Shown here in pieces: positions 5,905 to 6,981 of a DNA stretch of 6,981 nt (positions within the stretch are counted from its first letter, which is position 1; every line of letters begins with the position of its first letter). The notes under the pieces were generated by a model, which was not told where the DNA came from, did no database searches, and was given only the letters and a program-made list of their open reading frames with translations. This stretch comes from an uncultured Eubacteriales bacterium (GTDB lineage Bacteria > Bacillota > Clostridia > Christensenellales > Borkfalkiaceae). The stretch spans positions 1 to 6,981 of the forward strand of contig URMT01000088.1 in the NCBI GenBank assembly GCA_900549005.1, written 5' to 3'. Position numbers and translations under genes: made by a program.

Positions 5905-5954
5905 CGGCATACGCCCTGTTAATAATGTAGTGCAATTGCCCCCGCACTATGCCG
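5905..5954. repeat. Nested inverted repeats downstream of the HxlR gene
   Basis: Outer arms CGGCAT (5905-5910) and ATGCCG (5949-5954) enclose inner arms AGTGC (5929-5933) and GCACT (5944-5948). The structure lies in the 3' untranslated region of the minus-strand regulator transcript, before the shared terminator. There is no T-run, so it is not itself a terminator; its role is unknown. Confidence 0.45.
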
Positions 5955-6006
5955 TAACTAAGCCGCTTGAACGCAGCTTTGCAGACCGACGCGACAAGTT
6001 AAAAAT

Positions 6007-6333
6007 TCACTTTAAAAGCGCCTTATAGCTTTCACCCCAGTCGGCCATCGCGTCTATTACGGGCACAAGTGACTGCCCCGTCTGCGTGAGCGAATAAACC
6101 ACCCTTGGCGGCACTTCGGCAAACGCCTCGCGCAGGACTATGCCGTCCTCCTCCATCGCGCGAAGATTATCTGCAAGCACCTTCTGCGAAATTCCGGGCA
6201 CGCCGTTTTTGAGCGCGGTAAACCTCTGCGGCCCCTTTAAAAGATTGCGTATGATGAGCAGTTTCCACTTGTTGCCTATAAGCTGAACCGTGGTTGCAAC
6301 AGGGCATTCGGGCAGTTCGTCTTTGGTAAGCAT
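6007..6333 (-). CDS. HxlR-family winged-helix transcriptional regulator
   Basis: The product is 108 residues, the usual size for the family. The N-terminus has the conserved CPV motif (C10), followed by the VQLIGNKWKLLIIRNLLKGP helix block (16-35) and the segment RFTALKNGVPGISQKVLADN that forms the recognition helix region. A wing ending in RVVYSLTQTG leads to a C-terminal dimerisation helix. Several family members (YodB, HypR) sense reactive species through the N-terminal Cys; whether this one does is inference. The start ATG at 6333 follows a strong GGAGGGGG. The gene is divergent from the cupin gene across 168 bases. The palindrome over its own -10 box suggests autorepression, and the shared region suggests that it also controls the cupin. 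Confidence 0.93.
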   Translation of the reverse strand: MLTKDELPECPVATTVQLIGNKWKLLIIRNLLKGPQRFTALKNGVPGISQKVLADNLRAMEEDGIVLREAFAEVPPRVVYSLTQTGQSLVPVIDAMADWGESYKALLK

Positions 6334-6350
6334 AATCCCCCTCCGTTTTA

Positions 6351-6363
6351 CTGTATTTTACAG
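6351..6363. promoter_or_regulatory. Palindromic operator candidate over the HxlR -10 box
   Basis: CTGTA-TTT-TACAG is a perfect 13-base inverted repeat that completely covers the -10 hexamer of the regulator's promoter. A bound repressor would block RNA polymerase. The heptamer TACTGTA at its left edge (6349-6355) recurs at 6472-6478 over the cupin -10 region. Confidence 0.5.
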
Positions 6364-6383
6364 CGCGCGGCCGCCGATGTCAA
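6355..6383 (-). promoter_or_regulatory. Promoter of the HxlR gene
   Basis: On the minus strand TTGACA (6378-6383), a 17-base spacer and TAAAAT (6355-6360) form a near-consensus sigma-A promoter. The start near 6348 leaves a leader of only about 15 bases, which contains the ribosome binding site. Confidence 0.85.
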
Positions 6384-6389
6384 GCCGAT

Positions 6390-6420
6390 AGTATAAAAAA
6401 GATACTTAGTTTCAAAACTA
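6390..6420. promoter_or_regulatory. Two adjacent inverted repeats in the HxlR/cupin intergenic region
   Basis: AGTAT-N7-ATACT (6390-6406) is directly followed by TAGTTT-CA-AAACTA (6407-6420). They lie just upstream of the HxlR -35 box and about 50 bases upstream of the cupin -10. Spaced AGTA/TACT-type half sites resemble operators described for HxlR-type repressors such as YodB, but binding here is inferred. Confidence 0.45.
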
Positions 6421-6466
6421 TTACATAATAATAAATTTGTAACATTTCTGCAAAATTCTGCGCGTC

Positions 6467-6475
6467 TGGTATACT
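6467..6475 (+). promoter_or_regulatory. Extended -10 promoter of the cupin gene
   Basis: TG-G-TATACT (TG at 6467-6468, -10 at 6470-6475) is an extended -10 element. The -35 position 17 bases upstream (TCTGCA, 6447-6452) matches poorly, so the promoter may depend on an activator or on the extended -10. GGAGG at 6491-6495 precedes the ATG by six bases. Confidence 0.6.
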
Positions 6476-6501
6476 GTAAGAAAAAATAACGGAGGCAATC
6501 T

Positions 6502-6852
6502 ATGAACAATTTTACAAAAACAAACGTTGGCGAAGAGGCGCGCGTTGAACTGCACGACAGACTGCACCTTACGGGCGCGGAGGTGAGCATAAACCGCCTG
6601 CCCGCAGGCGCGTGCGTACCGTTCGTACACTCGCACAGACAGAACGAAGAGATTTACGCGGTGCTTGAAGGCAGCGGCAAGGCGGTAATCGACGGCGAGG
6701 AAGTGACCCTTTCCGCAGGCGACTGGCTGCGCATAGCCCCCGCTGCAAAGCGGCAGTTTTTTGCCGCTGAAAACAGCGGGATAAAGTACGTATGTATTCA
6801 GGTAAAGGCCGGCTCGCTTGAAGAATACACGGGCACAGACGCAGTAATCTGA
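6502..6852 (+). CDS. Small single-domain cupin protein
   Basis: The product is 116 residues and one cupin_2 beta-barrel. Motif 1 is seen as PFVHSHRQNEEIYAVLEGSG (40-59), with metal-ligand candidates H43, H45 and E49. Motif 2 is the stretch DWLRIAPAAKRQFFAAENSG (74-93). The fourth ligand, usually a His after the proline turn, is replaced here by the KRQ triplet, with Q85 the likely stand-in. As far as I recall this KRQFFAAE variant is normal in close homologues. The GVI-like C-terminus (TGTDAVI) also fits that subgroup. Function may be binding or modifying a small molecule; the substrate is unknown. The divergent HxlR regulator suggests that expression responds to a chemical or redox signal. 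The frame is intact and monocistronic. Confidence 0.9.
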   Translation: MNNFTKTNVGEEARVELHDRLHLTGAEVSINRLPAGACVPFVHSHRQNEEIYAVLEGSGKAVIDGEEVTLSAGDWLRIAPAAKRQFFAAENSGIKYVCIQVKAGSLEEYTGTDAVI

Positions 6853-6861
6853 AAAATTCGC

Positions 6862-6896
6862 AAAAAAAGAAGACCCGAACGAATCGGATCTTCTTT
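6862..6896. terminator. Two-way terminator after the cupin gene
   Basis: Arms AAAGAAGA (6866-6873) and TCTTCTTT (6889-6896), one C/A mismatch, then CCGA/TCGG around an ACGAA loop. On the minus strand the hairpin is followed by seven U, so it serves the right-edge gene well. On the plus strand the T-run is broken by C and G (TTTCTGATTTTT), so it is weaker for the cupin. Confidence 0.8.
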
Positions 6897-6923
6897 CTGA
6901 TTTTTCAAAAATTTACTGTTTAA

Positions 6924-6981
6924 TTACTGATTTTCTTTTAAATCCTTGATGCTGAAGCTGTAGCGGCCCATCTTGTCCTTG
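6924..6981 (-). CDS. C-terminal fragment of an unidentified protein entering from the right
   Basis: Reading the minus strand from the window edge gives KDKMGRYSFSIKDLKENQ and then TAA at 6924-6926. The only other support is the minus-strand terminator that follows 28 bases downstream, which suits a real gene end. Eighteen residues are too few to name a family. The gene converges on the cupin gene. Confidence 0.6.
   Translation of the reverse strand, partial: KDKMGRYSFSIKDLKENQ

Noticed and set aside
5398..5910. 170-residue open frame antisense to the reductase gene
   Set aside because: It crosses the bidirectional terminator, has no ribosome binding site or recognisable domain, and is explained by the third-position GC bias of the real gene.
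6348..6636. Minus-strand open frames of 71-80 residues in the HxlR/cupin spacer
   Set aside because: They cover the divergent promoters and the cupin 5' end in antisense, without ribosome binding sites or conserved motifs.
1..6981. CRISPR array, insertion sequence or prophage attachment site
   Set aside because: No regularly spaced repeats, no transposase or integrase fragment, and no duplicated tRNA 3' end beyond the tRNA genes themselves.

Overview
The window looks like chromosomal DNA of a Gram-positive bacterium, most likely a Clostridia-type Bacillota. The evidence is strong purine-rich ribosome binding sites, sigma-A type promoters (TTGACA/TATAAT), CCA-encoding tRNA genes in a tight cluster, a DrrA-type ABC exporter, an HxlR regulator and many hairpin-plus-T-run terminators. 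Base composition is mixed: GC-rich coding sequence and AT-rich spacers. Species cannot be assigned from this sequence alone.

Left part (about 126-3764, minus strand): an ABC-2 type exporter operon, with the ATPase first and the membrane permease overlapping it by four bases (ATGA). It is followed by a gene with its own promoter for a protein with two N-terminal zinc ribbons and about eight membrane segments. A doubtful short open frame lies at the extreme left edge on the plus strand.

Middle part (3765-5175): a 543-base noncoding stretch separates the ABC operon from a divergent tRNA operon. It holds the best promoter candidate for the ABC operon, a TTGACA and a TATACT separated by 20 bases, half of which are an unbroken run of ten G (minus strand). 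It also holds a 28-base perfect palindrome that looks like a bidirectional terminator, and an exact-consensus promoter for the tRNA genes. The tRNA order is Gly(TCC), Arg(TCT), His(GTG), Gln(TTG), Lys(TTT), Lys(CTT), closed by a strong terminator whose stem begins at the last base of the final CCA.

Right part (5176-6981): a stand-alone RibD C-terminal-domain reductase (plus) converges on an HxlR-family regulator (minus), with a bidirectional terminator between them. The regulator is divergent from a small cupin gene (plus). The shared 168-base promoter region carries several inverted repeats, one lying exactly over the regulator's -10 box, which suggests autoregulation and control of the cupin. 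The last bases encode the C-terminus of an unidentified minus-strand protein, separated from the cupin by another two-way terminator.

The most interesting observation is the G10 tract inside the promoter spacer of the exporter operon. It has the architecture of a slipped-strand, phase-variable promoter; the function is inferred and untested. Everything else resembles known families, with no sign of a mobile element or CRISPR array.
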